From positions 1 to 41,442 of the forward strand of contig PMIJ01000215.1 in NCBI GenBank assembly GCA_003157015.1: a stretch of 41,442 bases of DNA, in the 5' to 3' direction. This document shows positions 17,722 through 27,881 of this stretch, in pieces (the first letter of the stretch is position 1; every line of letters starts with the position of its first letter). Both the position numbers and the translations under genes were made by a program. This stretch comes from Bacteroidales bacterium (GTDB lineage: Bacteria > Bacteroidota > Bacteroidia > Bacteroidales > VadinHA17). The notes beneath the pieces are model-generated. The model saw only the letters and a list, made by a program, of their open reading frames with translations. It was not told where the DNA came from and did not search any database.

Positions 17722-18996
17722 ATGGAAAAGCCCTTAACCAGATATATTAATCCAGCCTCAGATCCTTATAATCTTGAAGATTACAGAAAGGTTGGCGGTT
17801 ACGATAGTCTCCGGGAGGTGCTTAAAAATATGAAACCGGCAGCGGTGACAAGCCTGGTCAAAGATTCAAATTTGCTGGGACGCGGAGGAGCAGGCTTTCC
17901 TACAGGAGTAAAATGGAGCCTTGTGCCAATGAATGAAGACAATTCAGAACCAAAATACCTGGTTTGTAATGCAGACGAAATGGAACCTGGCACCTTTAAA
18001 GACAGGTATCTTCTTGAAGGAAATCCGCATCAGCTTATCGAAGGGATGATAATTGCTGCTTATGCAATTCAGGCTGGTAAAGCATATATATTTCTTCGCT
18101 GGGCATATAAGAAAGCTGAAAAGGTTCTTCGCAAAGCGATCTATGAAGCATATAAGGCAGGATATCTGGGTAAAAACATTCTAGGATCGGGTTTTGATCT
18201 TGATTTATATTTACATTCCAGTGCCGGCAGGTATATCTGCGGAGAGGAAACAGCTTTGCTTAATTCGCTCGAAGGCAAAAGAGCTCTTCCACGGACAAAA
18301 CCACCATTTCCAGCAATAAGCGGTTTGTTTGGCAGACCAACTGTAGTAAACAATGTTGAAACCCTTTCGTGGATCTCTCATATCGTGGAAAATGGTGCAG
18401 CATGGTTTAAGGGATTGAGCCTGACGGGCACTGGTGGTACAAAGTTGTATGGAATAAGCGGGAAAGTAAAGAATCCCGGAACATGGGAACTTCCTCTTGG
18501 AACAACAATGCGTGAGCTTCTTGAGGTACATGCAGGTGGAATGGCAGAAGGTCACAAGTTCAGGGGAGCATTACCGGGAGGTGCCTCCACAGATTTTCTT
18601 GTTGAAGAACATCTCGATGTGAAAATGGACTTTTCAACTGTGGCGGCTGCCGGCAGCAGGCTTGGAACAGGAACTATGATTGTGCTTGACGACAAAACCT
18701 GTCCGGTTGCATTTATTCATAATGTTGAGAGGTTCTTTGCTCTTGAAAGTTGTGGATGGTGTACACCATGCCGGGAAGGACTTCCATGGGTTGAAAAGAT
18801 GCTGGCATCGATTGAAGCGGGTACGGGTAAAATGGAATACATTGATCTGCTTAAGTTTAATGCAAAATATTTTGGACCAGGCAACACATTCTGTGCCCAT
18901 GCTCCGGGAGCGGCAGAGCCTTTACAGAGCGGACTTAAATATTTTCATGATGATTTCATAAAGCATATTACTGAGAAAAAATGTCCCTGGAGGTAA
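17722..18996 (+). CDS. nuoF: NADH-quinone oxidoreductase subunit F
   Basis: 51-kDa flavoprotein: binds NADH and FMN and carries 4Fe-4S cluster N3, where electrons enter complex I. The nucleotide-binding glycine-rich loop GRGGAGFPTGVKW lies at 53-65, and the second conserved segment (AGRYICGEETALLNSLEG) at 168-185. Cluster ligands are C344, C347, C350 (ESCGWCTPCREG) and C391. 424 residues is standard. The 3' end contains the ribosome site for nuoG. Confidence 0.97.
   Translation: MEKPLTRYINPASDPYNLEDYRKVGGYDSLREVLKNMKPAAVTSLVKDSNLLGRGGAGFPTGVKWSLVPMNEDNSEPKYLVCNADEMEPGTFKDRYLLEGNPHQLIEGMIIAAYAIQAGKAYIFLRWAYKKAEKVLRKAIYEAYKAGYLGKNILGSGFDLDLYLHSSAGRYICGEETALLNSLEGKRALPRTKPPFPAISGLFGRPTVVNNVETLSWISHIVENGAAWFKGLSLTGTGGTKLYGISGKVKNPGTWELPLGTTMRELLEVHAGGMAEGHKFRGALPGGASTDFLVEEHLDVKMDFSTVAAAGSRLGTGTMIVLDDKTCPVAFIHNVERFFALESCGWCTPCREGLPWVEKMLASIEAGTGKMEYIDLLKFNAKYFGPGNTFCAHAPGAAEPLQSGLKYFHDDFIKHITEKKCPWR
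18989..18993 (+). promoter_or_regulatory. Strong Shine-Dalgarno that sets the nuoG start
   Basis: GGAGG ends five bases before the ATG at 18999, with the nuoF TAA stop (18994-18996) lying between. It is one of the few strong ribosome sites in the window and favours 18999 over the in-frame ATG at 18981. The arrangement should couple NuoF and NuoG synthesis. Confidence 0.75.
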
Positions 18997-18998
18997 AA

Positions 18999-21710
18999 AT
19001 GGTAAAGATCAGGATAGACGGGAAATATTATGATGCAAAACCTGAGAAGAATCTTCTCGAGACATGTCTTGCTTTCGGAATAGACATACCGCATTTTTGT
19101 TTCCATCCTGCTCTCGGGTCAATAGGTGCCTGCAGACTTTGTGCAGTAAAGAAATTCAGGGATAAAGATGATGCCAAAGGCCGGATCGTTATGTCGTGCA
19201 TGGAACCGGTAACTGAGGGACTGATTGTTTCAGTAGAAGACCCTGAAGCAAAAGCATTCAGGGCCTCCGTGATTGAGGGCCTTATGACAAATCATCCTCA
19301 CGATTGTCCTGTTTGTGATGAGGGAGGGGAATGTCATCTGCAGGATATGACAATTATGACAGGCCATAATTACAGACGATTTGATTTTCCAAAAAGGACA
19401 TACAATAATCAGGAATTAGGGCCATTCATCAGTCATGAGATGAATCGCTGCATTCAATGTTACAGGTGTATAAGGTTTTACAAAGATTATGCAGGGGGAA
19501 AAGATCTTAACGTTTTTGGCTCTCGGAATCATGTTTATTTCGGACGGCATGAAGATGGTCCACTTGAAAATGAATTCAGCGGAAATCTGGTTGAGGTATG
19601 CCCGACAGGTGTTTTTACCGACAAAACATTAAAGAAACATTTCACCCGTAAATGGGACCTCTCAAATTCTCCTTCAATATGTGTGCATTGCAGTATCGGA
19701 TGTAATACAATAATAAGCGAGCGTTATGGTTCACTCAGGAGGGTAATGAGCAGGTATAACGGATCTGTTAACGGGTATTTCATCTGCGACAGGGGAAGGT
19801 TCGGATATGAATTCGTAAATGATGAAAAACGTATAAGAACTGCCTTTATCCGCTATGAAAAAAGTGGAAAACCGGAATCAGTTGATAATGAAGAGCTATT
19901 ATTATCTCTGGAAAACTTATTTTCAAAAGATAAAAAGATGATTGGTATCGGTTCTCCGAGAGCTACCCTTGAGTCTAACTTTGCATTATTGTCTCTTGTG
20001 GGTGAAGAGAATTTCTATCATGGTATTTCAAAAAAAGAGCATCATTTGAGCAGAATAGTTTCAGAGTTCCTGCAGAACAGCGGAGTCAGAACCCCTTCAT
20101 TAAATGAGATTGAAAAAGCTGATGCTGTACTTATTCTAGGTGAAGATCTTGTAAATACTGCACCCATGATCGCCCTCGCATTACGTCAATCTGCACGGAA
20201 CCTGACCAATGAAGAAGCCAATGTGAAAGGTATTCCCTTATGGAACGACTCCCCTAGAAGAGAACTTGCTCAGAAGAAAATGAGTCCTCTGTTTATTGCT
20301 TCAAATTATAATGTTTCTCTCGATGAAATTGCAGAAGGCTCTTTTCATGGTTCATCTCAGGAAATAGCCGCCCTGGGTTCTGTAATTGTTTCTGAACTTG
20401 ATGGGAAAGCTTACAGTTCAGGAGACTTAGGGGAAAATGTAAAAAACCTGGCTGCTAAAATTGCTGAAACATTCAAAAATGCAAAAAATCCTTTGATAAT
20501 TTCAGGTATAAGTTGCGGTGCTGAAGAGATCTTGCTTGCAGCTCTTAATATTTCCAGTGCACTTTTATCTGCCGGTTCAAAAATTATGGTCAGCATGATA
20601 GTGCCGGAATGCAACAGCATGGGGCTGTCATTGCTTCCGGGCAAGGCATTTGAAGATATTTTAGAATTAACTGAAAATAAAGAGATTGAAACATTAGTTG
20701 TTCTTGAAAATGATTTATACCGAAGGGCAGGTAAAGATTCAGTCGATGAACTCTACGAAAGAAGCAGCAGAGTAGTTGTTCTTGATTATCTTGTTAATAA
20801 TACAACAGAACACGCTGATATTCTATTGCCGGCTGCGACATTTGCAGAATCAGAAGGCAGTTTTGTAAACAACGAGGGTCGTGTCCAGCGATATTATAAG
20901 GCAATAGCCGGCAAAAGCCAGGTAAAGGAAAGCTGGAACTGGATAAATGATTTTATAAAATTAAAGCATGGAAATCCGGCTGTGCCATGGAACAGGCTGG
21001 ATGATATAATTGAATCTATGGCTGAAGAATTTCCAGTCTTTTCCAAGTTATTGAAATACAAACCTGATGCTGATTTCAGAATGCTGAATTCAAAGATACC
21101 AAGGCAGACAATACGTTATAGCGGCAGAACCGCCATGAATGCCAACATTACTGTTAGTGAACAGAAACCTTCATTAGATAACAACTCCCCATTAGCCTTT
21201 AGTATGGAGGGACAACAGGAAAAACCTCCGTCAGGAAGGGTTCCGTTTTACTGGACACCGGGATGGAATTCAGTACAGGCGTTGTATAATTACCTCGATG
21301 AGCCTGACGGATCCATGAAGGGTGGTGACCCCGGGATCAGAATCTTTGAACAGGCAGAGTGGATTAAACACATTTATTTCGATCAAACCAATCAAATCAC
21401 TGAACTTAGGAAAGATGAATGGCTTATTGTTCCGGTAGCTCAGATCTTTGGAAGTGAGGAACTTAGTTCTATAAGTCCATCCATAGTACAAAGGACTTCA
21501 GAAACATTTGTATTGATGAACCAGGATGACGCTGATATTATTAATGCAGATAATGGCGACTACGTACAACTGGAAACTGGTACATTTAAATTAAAGGCTA
21601 AAGTTAAAATCACAAAGAGTATTCGGAAAGGACTGGCAGGATTGTCTGTAAATTTACCCGGGATGTCATTTGTTGATATTCCAGGTATTGGGAAATTTCA
21701 TAAACTGTAA
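18999..21710 (+). CDS. nuoG: NADH-quinone oxidoreductase subunit G
   Basis: Large iron-sulphur subunit of the NADH module, 903 residues. Ligand sets in order: 2Fe-2S N1b at C34, C45, C48, C67; the His-ligated 4Fe-4S at H99, C103, C106, C112; another 4Fe-4S at C151, C154, C157, C201. A further Cx2Cx3Cx27C set at C228, C231, C235, C263 matches the extra N7 cluster found only in some bacterial enzymes such as those of E. coli and Thermus. A molybdopterin-oxidoreductase-like domain fills the rest. Residues about 690-760 are weakly conserved linker. Start fixed by GGAGG; an ATG at 18981 would add six residues and overlap nuoF. Confidence 0.95.
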   Translation: MVKIRIDGKYYDAKPEKNLLETCLAFGIDIPHFCFHPALGSIGACRLCAVKKFRDKDDAKGRIVMSCMEPVTEGLIVSVEDPEAKAFRASVIEGLMTNHPHDCPVCDEGGECHLQDMTIMTGHNYRRFDFPKRTYNNQELGPFISHEMNRCIQCYRCIRFYKDYAGGKDLNVFGSRNHVYFGRHEDGPLENEFSGNLVEVCPTGVFTDKTLKKHFTRKWDLSNSPSICVHCSIGCNTIISERYGSLRRVMSRYNGSVNGYFICDRGRFGYEFVNDEKRIRTAFIRYEKSGKPESVDNEELLLSLENLFSKDKKMIGIGSPRATLESNFALLSLVGEENFYHGISKKEHHLSRIVSEFLQNSGVRTPSLNEIEKADAVLILGEDLVNTAPMIALALRQSARNLTNEEANVKGIPLWNDSPRRELAQKKMSPLFIASNYNVSLDEIAEGSFHGSSQEIAALGSVIVSELDGKAYSSGDLGENVKNLAAKIAETFKNAKNPLIISGISCGAEEILLAALNISSALLSAGSKIMVSMIVPECNSMGLSLLPGKAFEDILELTENKEIETLVVLENDLYRRAGKDSVDELYERSSRVVVLDYLVNNTTEHADILLPAATFAESEGSFVNNEGRVQRYYKAIAGKSQVKESWNWINDFIKLKHGNPAVPWNRLDDIIESMAEEFPVFSKLLKYKPDADFRMLNSKIPRQTIRYSGRTAMNANITVSEQKPSLDNNSPLAFSMEGQQEKPPSGRVPFYWTPGWNSVQALYNYLDEPDGSMKGGDPGIRIFEQAEWIKHIYFDQTNQITELRKDEWLIVPVAQIFGSEELSSISPSIVQRTSETFVLMNQDDADIINADNGDYVQLETGTFKLKAKVKITKSIRKGLAGLSVNLPGMSFVDIPGIGKFHKL

Positions 21711-21720
21711 TTTATTATTC

Positions 21721-22665
21721 ATGAAATATGTATTTATCATAGCAGGCGTACTCTTAATACCATTGTCCATTGCGGCCGGACTAATATGGGTTGAGCGAAG
21801 GCTTCTTTCCGTATGGCAGGACAGGCTGGGACCCAACCGTGTAGGTCCGTTCGGTCTGGGGCAGGTTGTTGCAGATACGGTAAAGCTATTCTTTAAGGAA
21901 GATTGGGTACCTCCTTTTTCTGACAGGCCGGTTTTTGTGCTTGCTCCTGGTATACTTATGATAACAATACTGCTGACATTTGCGGTCATCCCTTTCGGTC
22001 CTGGTTTCTATGTATTTGATTCAAATATTGGCATCCTTTTTTTCCTGGGTAATTCATCACTGGGTGTTTACAGTATTGTGCTGGGAGGCTGGGCTTCAAA
22101 CAACAAGTATTCGTTGATTGGCGCTATGAGAGCTTCAGCGCAGATGCTTACTTATGAAGTGTTCATGGGACTTTCCCTAATGGGCGTGGTAATGATGGCT
22201 GACAGTTTCAGTTTCTGTAAAATTGTGGAAGCACAAAAGGGAGGGTGGTTTTTCATTCCACAGTTTATAGGATTTATTGTCTTCTTTATCGCAGGGATTG
22301 CTGAAACGCATCGGCTGCCGTTCGATATTCCTGAAGCTGAAGGAGAACTGATTGCCGGGTACCATTCAGAATATTCCGGAATGAAATTCGGTATGTTCTT
22401 TGTTGGTGAATACCTTGGTATTACTCTTATTTCCGCGCTTATCTCAACATTATTTTTTGGAGGATGGCTTGGACCTTCATTCCTTCCGCCTGTTTTCTGG
22501 TTCTTATTTAAAACCTTCTTTTTTATTTGTGTATTCATCCTGCTTCGGGCATCATTGCCAAGGCCACGATATGATCAGCTTATGGAGCTTGGATGGAAGG
22601 TTTTGTTGCCTTTGTCATTACTGAATCTTTTGATTACAGGTGCGATCCTGATATTTTTAAAATGA
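21721..22665 (+). CDS. nuoH: NADH-quinone oxidoreductase subunit H
   Basis: Membrane subunit that forms the quinone entry channel and joins the peripheral and membrane arms. 314 residues, about eight membrane helices. Signatures are [18 protein letters not shown] (23-40) and [20 protein letters not shown] in the conserved loop. The ATG at 21721 gives the normal N-terminus; an upstream in-frame start at 21670 would overlap nuoG and put a poorly hydrophobic leader before the first helix. A repeat-bearing gap follows it. Confidence 0.96.
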   Translation: MKYVFIIAGVLLIPLSIAAGLIWVERRLLSVWQDRLGPNRVGPFGLGQVVADTVKLFFKEDWVPPFSDRPVFVLAPGILMITILLTFAVIPFGPGFYVFDSNIGILFFLGNSSLGVYSIVLGGWASNNKYSLIGAMRASAQMLTYEVFMGLSLMGVVMMADSFSFCKIVEAQKGGWFFIPQFIGFIVFFIAGIAETHRLPFDIPEAEGELIAGYHSEYSGMKFGMFFVGEYLGITLISALISTLFFGGWLGPSFLPPVFWFLFKTFFFICVFILLRASLPRPRYDQLMELGWKVLLPLSLLNLLITGAILIFLK

Positions 22666-22717
22666 GGGCATTATTATAAAAATGATAAACAGTGAATTGA
22701 AAATAGTTGGTTTAGTT

Positions 22718-22816
22718 TTACCCCCATCCCACCCTTCCCCCAAGGGGGAAGGAGTTAAAAATTCTGGTTCCATTGACATCATTTCCCCCTTGGGGGAAAT
22801 AAGAAAGGGGGTAAAT
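22718..22816. repeat. C-tract palindromic element, copy 1 (nuoH-nuoI gap)
   Basis: Two self-complementary cores, TTCCCCCAAGGGGGAA (22735-22750) and TTTCCCCCTTGGGGGAAA (22782-22799), lie inside outer arms TTACCCCC (22718-22725) and GGGGGTAA (22807-22814). The architecture matches 27681-27844 inside nuoM. It is a dispersed palindrome and non-coding here. Being inside a transcribed operon it would form strong RNA hairpins between nuoH and nuoI. Confidence 0.75.
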
Positions 22817-22854
22817 AATACTATTCTGAATGTTAATAAGATAAGAAATTAATT

Positions 22855-23370
22855 ATGATCAGTATTCTTCGAAGTATGTGGCTGACTTTCCTTCATGTGT
22901 TTCACAAAACTGAGACTGTGGAATATCCTGAGGTCAGGCCATATCTTCCTCCACGTTACAGGGGAAGAATTGTTCTCACACGAGATTCGGAGAATAAGGA
23001 AAGATGTGTTGCCTGTTACCTGTGCGCCGCAGCTTGTCCGGTGGATTGTATTTCACTTCAGTCAACAGAAGATGAGAACGGCAGAAGATATCCTGAATTC
23101 TTCAGGATAAACTTTTCACGGTGTATTTTCTGTGGCTTCTGTGAAGAAGCATGTCCTACTTATGCCATTCAGCTTATCCCCGATTTTGAAATGGCTGAGT
23201 ATGACAGGCAAAATATGGTATATGAAAAAGAGCATTTACTAATCAGCGGCGAAGGAAAATATGCCGGATATAATTTTTATAAAAATGCAGGTGTTGATAT
23301 GGGGATAAAAGGAAAAGGAGAGGGAGATAATGAGGAGCTGCCAGTAGATGTCATTGACCTTTTACCTTAA
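22855..23370 (+). CDS. nuoI: NADH-quinone oxidoreductase subunit I
   Basis: Ferredoxin-like subunit with the two 4Fe-4S clusters N6a and N6b, relaying electrons to N2 in NuoB. Ligand sets C51, C54, C57, C61 ([11 protein letters not shown]) and C90, C93, C96, C100 ([11 protein letters not shown]), each completed by a Cys-Pro partner from the other set. 171 residues. The C-terminal 30 are Gly/Lys-rich and variable. Confidence 0.96.
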   Translation: MISILRSMWLTFLHVFHKTETVEYPEVRPYLPPRYRGRIVLTRDSENKERCVACYLCAAACPVDCISLQSTEDENGRRYPEFFRINFSRCIFCGFCEEACPTYAIQLIPDFEMAEYDRQNMVYEKEHLLISGEGKYAGYNFYKNAGVDMGIKGKGEGDNEELPVDVIDLLP

Positions 23371-23386
23371 AAATAATGCACATAAG

Positions 23387-23905
23387 ATGGATGTTTTTTT
23401 CTATACAGCTGCAATTGTAGCAATTATTTCAACGATAATGGCTATCTCAGGAAGGAATGCAATCCATTCACTTCTGTTTCTTATTTTGTCTTTATTGGCA
23501 ATATCTGTCATTTTTTATTTGCTCAGTGCACCTTTTATTGCTGCTCTGGAGGTAATAATTTACGCCGGCGCTATTATGGTACTTTTCATTTTTGTGACAA
23601 TGATGCTAAATATAGGACTTGAGAGAGAAACAGAAAAGAAATGGCTGAGGCCACGAATGTGGATAATTCCATCAGTATTATCTGCTATTCTTCTTGCCGA
23701 CCTCATCCTTACAATAAAAAGTGTACCGGAAATCCCTTCCGTTAAAGAAGCAATAATGCCTAAACAGGTTGGTATTTCGCTGTTTTCAACGTATCTGCTT
23801 GCGGTTGAGATTGCGGCTGTCCTTCTGATGGCAGGAGTTATTGGAGCTTACCATCTGGGAAGTCAGAAGAAAAAAGTTAAACATAGGTTTTTAGATATAA
23901 AATAG
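23387..23905 (+). CDS. nuoJ: NADH-quinone oxidoreductase subunit J
   Basis: Membrane subunit with about five helices; the third (EVIIYAGAIMVLFIFVTMML) carries the conserved pi-bulge helix linked to coupling. I start at the ATG at 23387 (MDVFFYTAAI), which matches the usual NuoJ N-terminus and gives 172 residues. An in-frame ATG at 23348 would add 13 polar residues and overlap nuoI by 23 bases. nuoK starts four bases after its stop. Confidence 0.95.
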   Translation: MDVFFYTAAIVAIISTIMAISGRNAIHSLLFLILSLLAISVIFYLLSAPFIAALEVIIYAGAIMVLFIFVTMMLNIGLERETEKKWLRPRMWIIPSVLSAILLADLILTIKSVPEIPSVKEAIMPKQVGISLFSTYLLAVEIAAVLLMAGVIGAYHLGSQKKKVKHRFLDIK

Positions 23906-23909
23906 AAAT

Positions 23910-24218
23910 ATGCTGACAGTATCCATCGGAACACAAATATTGTTTGCAGGAATAATCTTCTTCCTTGGACTGATAGGTTTGCTTGTTCGAAGGAACATGA
24001 TTTTTATGTTAATGTCAATCGAGATTATGTTTAATGCCGCGGGACTTGTTTTTATAATTGCCAGCACGCACTGGAAACAACCTGATGGTCAGGTGATGTT
24101 TATATTTATTCTGGCGGTAACTGCAGTTGAGGTATCAATAGCTTTAGCTTTGATCCTGCAGGTATACCATCATTTTAAAACACTTGATGCTGATGCAGTT
24201 AATAATTTGAAGGATTAA
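23910..24218 (+). CDS. nuoK: NADH-quinone oxidoreductase subunit K
   Basis: Three-helix membrane subunit of 102 residues, in the antiporter-like proton pathway. The two conserved membrane glutamates are E38 (MSIEIMFNAAGL) and E74 (TAVEVSIALAL), matching the functional pair of E. coli NuoK. Normal length and start. Confidence 0.97.
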   Translation: MLTVSIGTQILFAGIIFFLGLIGLLVRRNMIFMLMSIEIMFNAAGLVFIIASTHWKQPDGQVMFIFILAVTAVEVSIALALILQVYHHFKTLDADAVNNLKD

Positions 24219-24231
24219 AATTGATTAACGA

Positions 24232-26109
24232 ATGTCCACAATTATCCCCCTGATACCTGCAATCCCCTTCCTGAGCTTTCTCATCCTGGCTCTTTTCGGT
24301 CATAAGCTGACCCGGAAGGTTGCAGGTATAATCGGAGCGGGATCAATAGGTATAACTGCAGTTCTTACATGCATTATTGCTGTTACATTCCTTAAATCTT
24401 TACCTGAAGTCAAATCTTATTCAGTTCATGTTTGGGATTGGATAAATGCAGGCAATCTGAAGGTTGAAATATCATTTAGTCTCGATTCTCTTTCACTGGT
24501 ATTCTGCTTTGTCATCACTTTTGTAGGATTCCTGATACATATTTACTCGATTGGCTTTATGGAAAAGGATGGGGGATTTACACGGTTTTTTGCCTATATG
24601 AATCTTTTTATTGGTTCGATGCTGGTACTTGTTTTAGCTGACAATATTTTACTAATGTATCTTGGATGGGAGGGCGTTGGTTTATGCAGCTACCTGCTCA
24701 TCGGCTTCTGGTATAAAGAGCCTGCCAATGGTTATGCAGCAAGAAAAGCATTCATTATTACACGGGTTGGGGATACTGCAATGATCATAGGTATCTTCAT
24801 CCTGTTCATAAATTTTGGCACTGTTAATATAAATGAACTGATGCAGCAGGCTTCTGCAAAGTGGGTTGCAGGTTCTTCTTTAGCGGTATTGACTGCAGCC
24901 TTATTGTTAGGCGGCGCTTTGGGAAAGTCAGCTCAGCTTCCGTTGCAAACATGGCTTCCTGATGCTATGGCAGGCCCATCTCCCGTAAGTGCACTGATTC
25001 ATGCAGCAACAATGGTTACTGCCGGCGTCTACCTTATTGCGCGCACACATGTATTATTCAGTCTGGCTCCGGTTGTACAGTCTACCATCGCGATAATTGG
25101 AGCTCTCACTTTGCTGATTGCCGGCTTCAGCGCCCTGGCCCAGCACGATCTAAAAAGAATTCTTGCCTATTCCACTATAAGCCAGATAGGTTACATGTTT
25201 CTTGCCCTGGGTGTCGGAGCTTGGTCGGCTGCCGTGTTTCATTTTATGATACATGCCTTTTTCAAAGCACTGCTTTTCCTTGGTGCAGGAATTGTAATAC
25301 TGGTACTGGACGAAGAACATGATATCTTCAAAATGGGAGGCCTCAGAAAAAAAATGCCTGTTGTATTTTATACCTTTCTGATAGGCTCTGCTTCTCTTTC
25401 CGCCTTGCCGCTCATAACTGCCGGCTTCTACAGCAAGGATCAGATCTTATGGTATTCCTTTTCATCGCAAAGCGGAAGCATAATGCTGTGGCTGGCAGGG
25501 ATTATCGGTGCTCTCCTGACTGCGCTTTATTCCTTCAGAATGATTTTTATAGCCTTTTATGGTGAGGCTAAAACCCAGCCATCATTTTCGCCAGGTAAGC
25601 TGATGACTGTTCCTTTAATCGTTCTGGCTGTATTATCTCTTGTCGGCGGATTTGTTGAAATGCCGTCGTCAATCGGAAATATTCATCTGTTTTCAAATAT
25701 AGTTGGCAATACATTACCTGCTGTTGTTATTAAGACAGGTGAAGGCCAGGAAATTGTGTTTCAGGTACTTTCAGCAATAATAGCGCTTTCAGGGATCTAT
25801 ATCGCATATATTATATACTTAAAAAACCCTGCTCTGTCAGAACCATTCGATCACAGCAGGATCAACAAATTCTTTGAAAAGGGATGGGGCTTTGATAAAC
25901 TCTACGATACCCTATTTGTAAGACCGGTTCTATGGCTTTCGGTAATTGATAAAAACGATTTTTTTGATCTGTGGAACATTGGATTATCGAGGCTGGCACT
26001 TTTTTTAAACAGGCTTCTCAGTTACACTCAAAACGGTAAGGTACGCTGGTATCTCTTGTCATTCGCCATAGGTATTGTAATAATATTGACTTATATGCTT
26101 AGCAGATGA
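24232..26109 (+). CDS. nuoL: NADH-quinone oxidoreductase subunit L
   Basis: Largest proton-pumping antiporter-like subunit, 625 residues, with about 16 membrane helices and the C-terminal lateral helix that runs along the membrane arm. Glu147 (LGWEGVGLCSYLLIGFWY) is the conserved helix-5 glutamate. Other marks are LPLQTWLPDAMAGPSPVSAL, HAATMVTAGVYLIAR and HAFFKALLFLGAG. AAGGATT stands upstream of the ATG. Its last four bases (ATGA) are shared with the nuoM start. Confidence 0.97.
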   Translation: MSTIIPLIPAIPFLSFLILALFGHKLTRKVAGIIGAGSIGITAVLTCIIAVTFLKSLPEVKSYSVHVWDWINAGNLKVEISFSLDSLSLVFCFVITFVGFLIHIYSIGFMEKDGGFTRFFAYMNLFIGSMLVLVLADNILLMYLGWEGVGLCSYLLIGFWYKEPANGYAARKAFIITRVGDTAMIIGIFILFINFGTVNINELMQQASAKWVAGSSLAVLTAALLLGGALGKSAQLPLQTWLPDAMAGPSPVSALIHAATMVTAGVYLIARTHVLFSLAPVVQSTIAIIGALTLLIAGFSALAQHDLKRILAYSTISQIGYMFLALGVGAWSAAVFHFMIHAFFKALLFLGAGIVILVLDEEHDIFKMGGLRKKMPVVFYTFLIGSASLSALPLITAGFYSKDQILWYSFSSQSGSIMLWLAGIIGALLTALYSFRMIFIAFYGEAKTQPSFSPGKLMTVPLIVLAVLSLVGGFVEMPSSIGNIHLFSNIVGNTLPAVVIKTGEGQEIVFQVLSAIIALSGIYIAYIIYLKNPALSEPFDHSRINKFFEKGWGFDKLYDTLFVRPVLWLSVIDKNDFFDLWNIGLSRLALFLNRLLSYTQNGKVRWYLLSFAIGIVIILTYMLSR

Positions 26110-27878
26110 TACTGATTTATCTTATAATAATATTGCTGGCAGGTGCATTTTTTGCATGGTTCACAGGTACCAGGAACCCTGTCTGGCCTCGCATTATTTC
26201 CATTTCAGTATTGTTAATTGATTTGATTATCATCCTCATATTTGTTCTGCAAAAGACATCGACAGACAAGGGATGGGCGGCTGAAATTAAACTTGACTGG
26301 ATTCCTGCATTCGGAATCAGCCTGCATCTTGCTCTTGACGGACTTAGTCTCGTAATGATTATCCTTACTTTTTTTCTTGGTTTGATCTCTGTAATTATAT
26401 CGTGGAAAGAAATAGACACTAAAGTCGGATTTTTTCATTTCAATCTTCTCCTGATTTTAGCAGGGATAACAGGAGTATTTCTTTCTCTGGATCTGTTTCT
26501 TTTTTATTTCTTCTGGGAGCTCATGCTTGTTCCCATGTACTTTATGATTGGTATCTGGGGACATGAAAACAGAACTGCTGCTTCAAATAAGTTCTTTCTA
26601 TATACACAGGCGAGCGGTCTTCTTATGTTAATCGCGATCATAACTTTATATTTTGTGCACGGACATTCGACAGGTTCTTATACATTCGATTACCTTCAGT
26701 TGCTGGGGACCAGGATGCCTGCCTCAACTGAACTGCTTATAATGCTTGGATTCCTCGCAGCATTTCTTGTAAAACTTCCTGTTGTCCCGTTGCACAACTG
26801 GCTGCCGGACGCCCACACTGAGGCTCCAACTGCGGGGAGTTTAATTCTTGCTGCTTTGCTCCTAAAAACCGGAGCATATGGTCTTCTCAGATTTATAGTG
26901 CCGCTATTCCCCTCAGCATCGGTTACATTCGCCCCAATCGGAATGTTATTAGGTGTAGTGGGTATTCTGTATGGAGCCAAGCTTGCATTTGCACAGACTG
27001 ATTTGAAACGACTGGTCGCCTACACAAGTGTAAGCCACATGGGTTTTGTAATACTTGGTGTTTTTTCCTTTAATGAGATTGCTTACCAGGGGGTTGTTAT
27101 TCAGATGATTGCACATGGGATAAGCACGGGTGCACTGTTTATTCTTGTCGGTCAGCTATATGAGCGAATTCATACCAGGGACATAAATAAAATGGGTGGC
27201 CTATGGGAGAAAGCCCCTGTTATGGGAGCTGCAGGGCTTATTTTTTCAATGGCTTCACTGGGATTGCCCGGCTTAGGCAATTTTATAGCTGAACTCCTTA
27301 TTCTGATCGGAGCTTTTAAAGCAAATATTTTGATGTCATGTCTGGCAAGCCTGGGACTTATTGCAGCAACAATTTATTCGCTGCGGATTGTGCAAAAGGT
27401 TTTTCTCGGGAAAGAGAATACAGATTGGAAAATAAATGATCTTACACTCCGGGAAAAAGCAGTTTCAGCGTCATTGATTATAGCCATCGTCTGGCTTGGG
27501 CTTTTCCCGAAACCGGTGCTGGATACAGCAAAGCCTGCTGTTTTAAAAACCTTGATCAAACAAAAAGAAATTATACTGCAGAATCCGGGAAGTAACTTTG
27601 AAAAAATCCATTGTGGTCCTTCGTATAACCATTTGTGTGTCTTAGTGGTAAGTAAAAAATCATTTAACAACAAAGGTTGTTCCCCCCACCCCCCCCAAGG
27701 GGGGGCTAATACTCTGCCGTTTAGTATATTTCGTCCTGAAACTGACAATAATCTACCCATAATTAGTGGACCAATTTTGGGATTACAATTAAAACTACCT
27801 GAAGAACAGAAAATTAACCCCCCCTTGGGGGGGATGAGGGGTGGAAACTCCGTGTTAATGGATTTAATCAAATTTTAG
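26106..27878 (+). CDS. nuoM: NADH-quinone oxidoreductase subunit M with repeat-derived C-terminal tail
   Basis: Antiporter-like proton-pumping subunit. The core (1 to about 495) is normal: Glu138 in FFWELMLVPMYFMIGIWGHE, HNWLPDAHTEAPTAGS, LLLKTGAYGLLRF, and the end of the last helix at IVWLGLFPKPVLDTAKPAVL. NuoM usually ends within 15-25 residues of that point (about 490-510 in all). Here the frame stays open for some 90 more residues, to 590. The tail is polar, Pro/Gly-rich (CSPHPPQGGANTLPFS, NPPLGGMRGGN) and encoded by two dispersed repeats (27609-27651 and 27681-27844). It starts by ATGA overlap with nuoL and stops three bases before nuoN. Confidence 0.95.
   Translation: MILIYLIIILLAGAFFAWFTGTRNPVWPRIISISVLLIDLIIILIFVLQKTSTDKGWAAEIKLDWIPAFGISLHLALDGLSLVMIILTFFLGLISVIISWKEIDTKVGFFHFNLLLILAGITGVFLSLDLFLFYFFWELMLVPMYFMIGIWGHENRTAASNKFFLYTQASGLLMLIAIITLYFVHGHSTGSYTFDYLQLLGTRMPASTELLIMLGFLAAFLVKLPVVPLHNWLPDAHTEAPTAGSLILAALLLKTGAYGLLRFIVPLFPSASVTFAPIGMLLGVVGILYGAKLAFAQTDLKRLVAYTSVSHMGFVILGVFSFNEIAYQGVVIQMIAHGISTGALFILVGQLYERIHTRDINKMGGLWEKAPVMGAAGLIFSMASLGLPGLGNFIAELLILIGAFKANILMSCLASLGLIAATIYSLRIVQKVFLGKENTDWKINDLTLREKAVSASLIIAIVWLGLFPKPVLDTAKPAVLKTLIKQKEIILQNPGSNFEKIHCGPSYNHLCVLVVSKKSFNNKGCSPHPPQGGANTLPFSIFRPETDNNLPIISGPILGLQLKLPEEQKINPPLGGMRGGNSVLMDLIKF
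27609..27651. repeat. Partial ACCACAAAGG-family repeat inside nuoM
   Basis: The stretch TTGTGGTCCTTCGTATAACC, then ATTTGTGTGTCTTAGTGGTAA, uses the same words (CCTTCGTG, CTTTGTG, CTTAGTGGTAA) as the repeats at 8981-9079 and 31890-32030. It falls exactly where the nuoM coding sequence leaves the conserved core. Confidence 0.55.
27681..27844. repeat. C-tract palindromic element, copy 2 (inside the nuoM reading frame)
   Basis: Arms TCCCCCCACCCCCCCCAAGG (27681-27700, continuing GGGGG) and CCCCCCCTTGGGGGGGATGA (27818-27837, continuing GGGGTGGA) are mutual inverted repeats. Each contains a self-complementary C-run/G-run core, the same plan as 22718-22816. The spacer between the arms differs in sequence from copy 1. 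The element is read through in frame as the tail of NuoM and ends about 38 bases before nuoN. Confidence 0.75.
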
Positions 27879-27881
27879 GAT

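Noticed and set aside
21670..21720. Upstream start for nuoH overlapping nuoG
   Set aside because: The added 17 residues do not fit the NuoH N-terminus; the ATG at 21721 gives the normal first helix.
27374..27871. Open frame of 165 codons on the minus strand opposite the end of nuoM
   Set aside because: It is antisense to nuoM and owes its length partly to the C-tract palindrome, which is open on both strands; it shows no protein family features.
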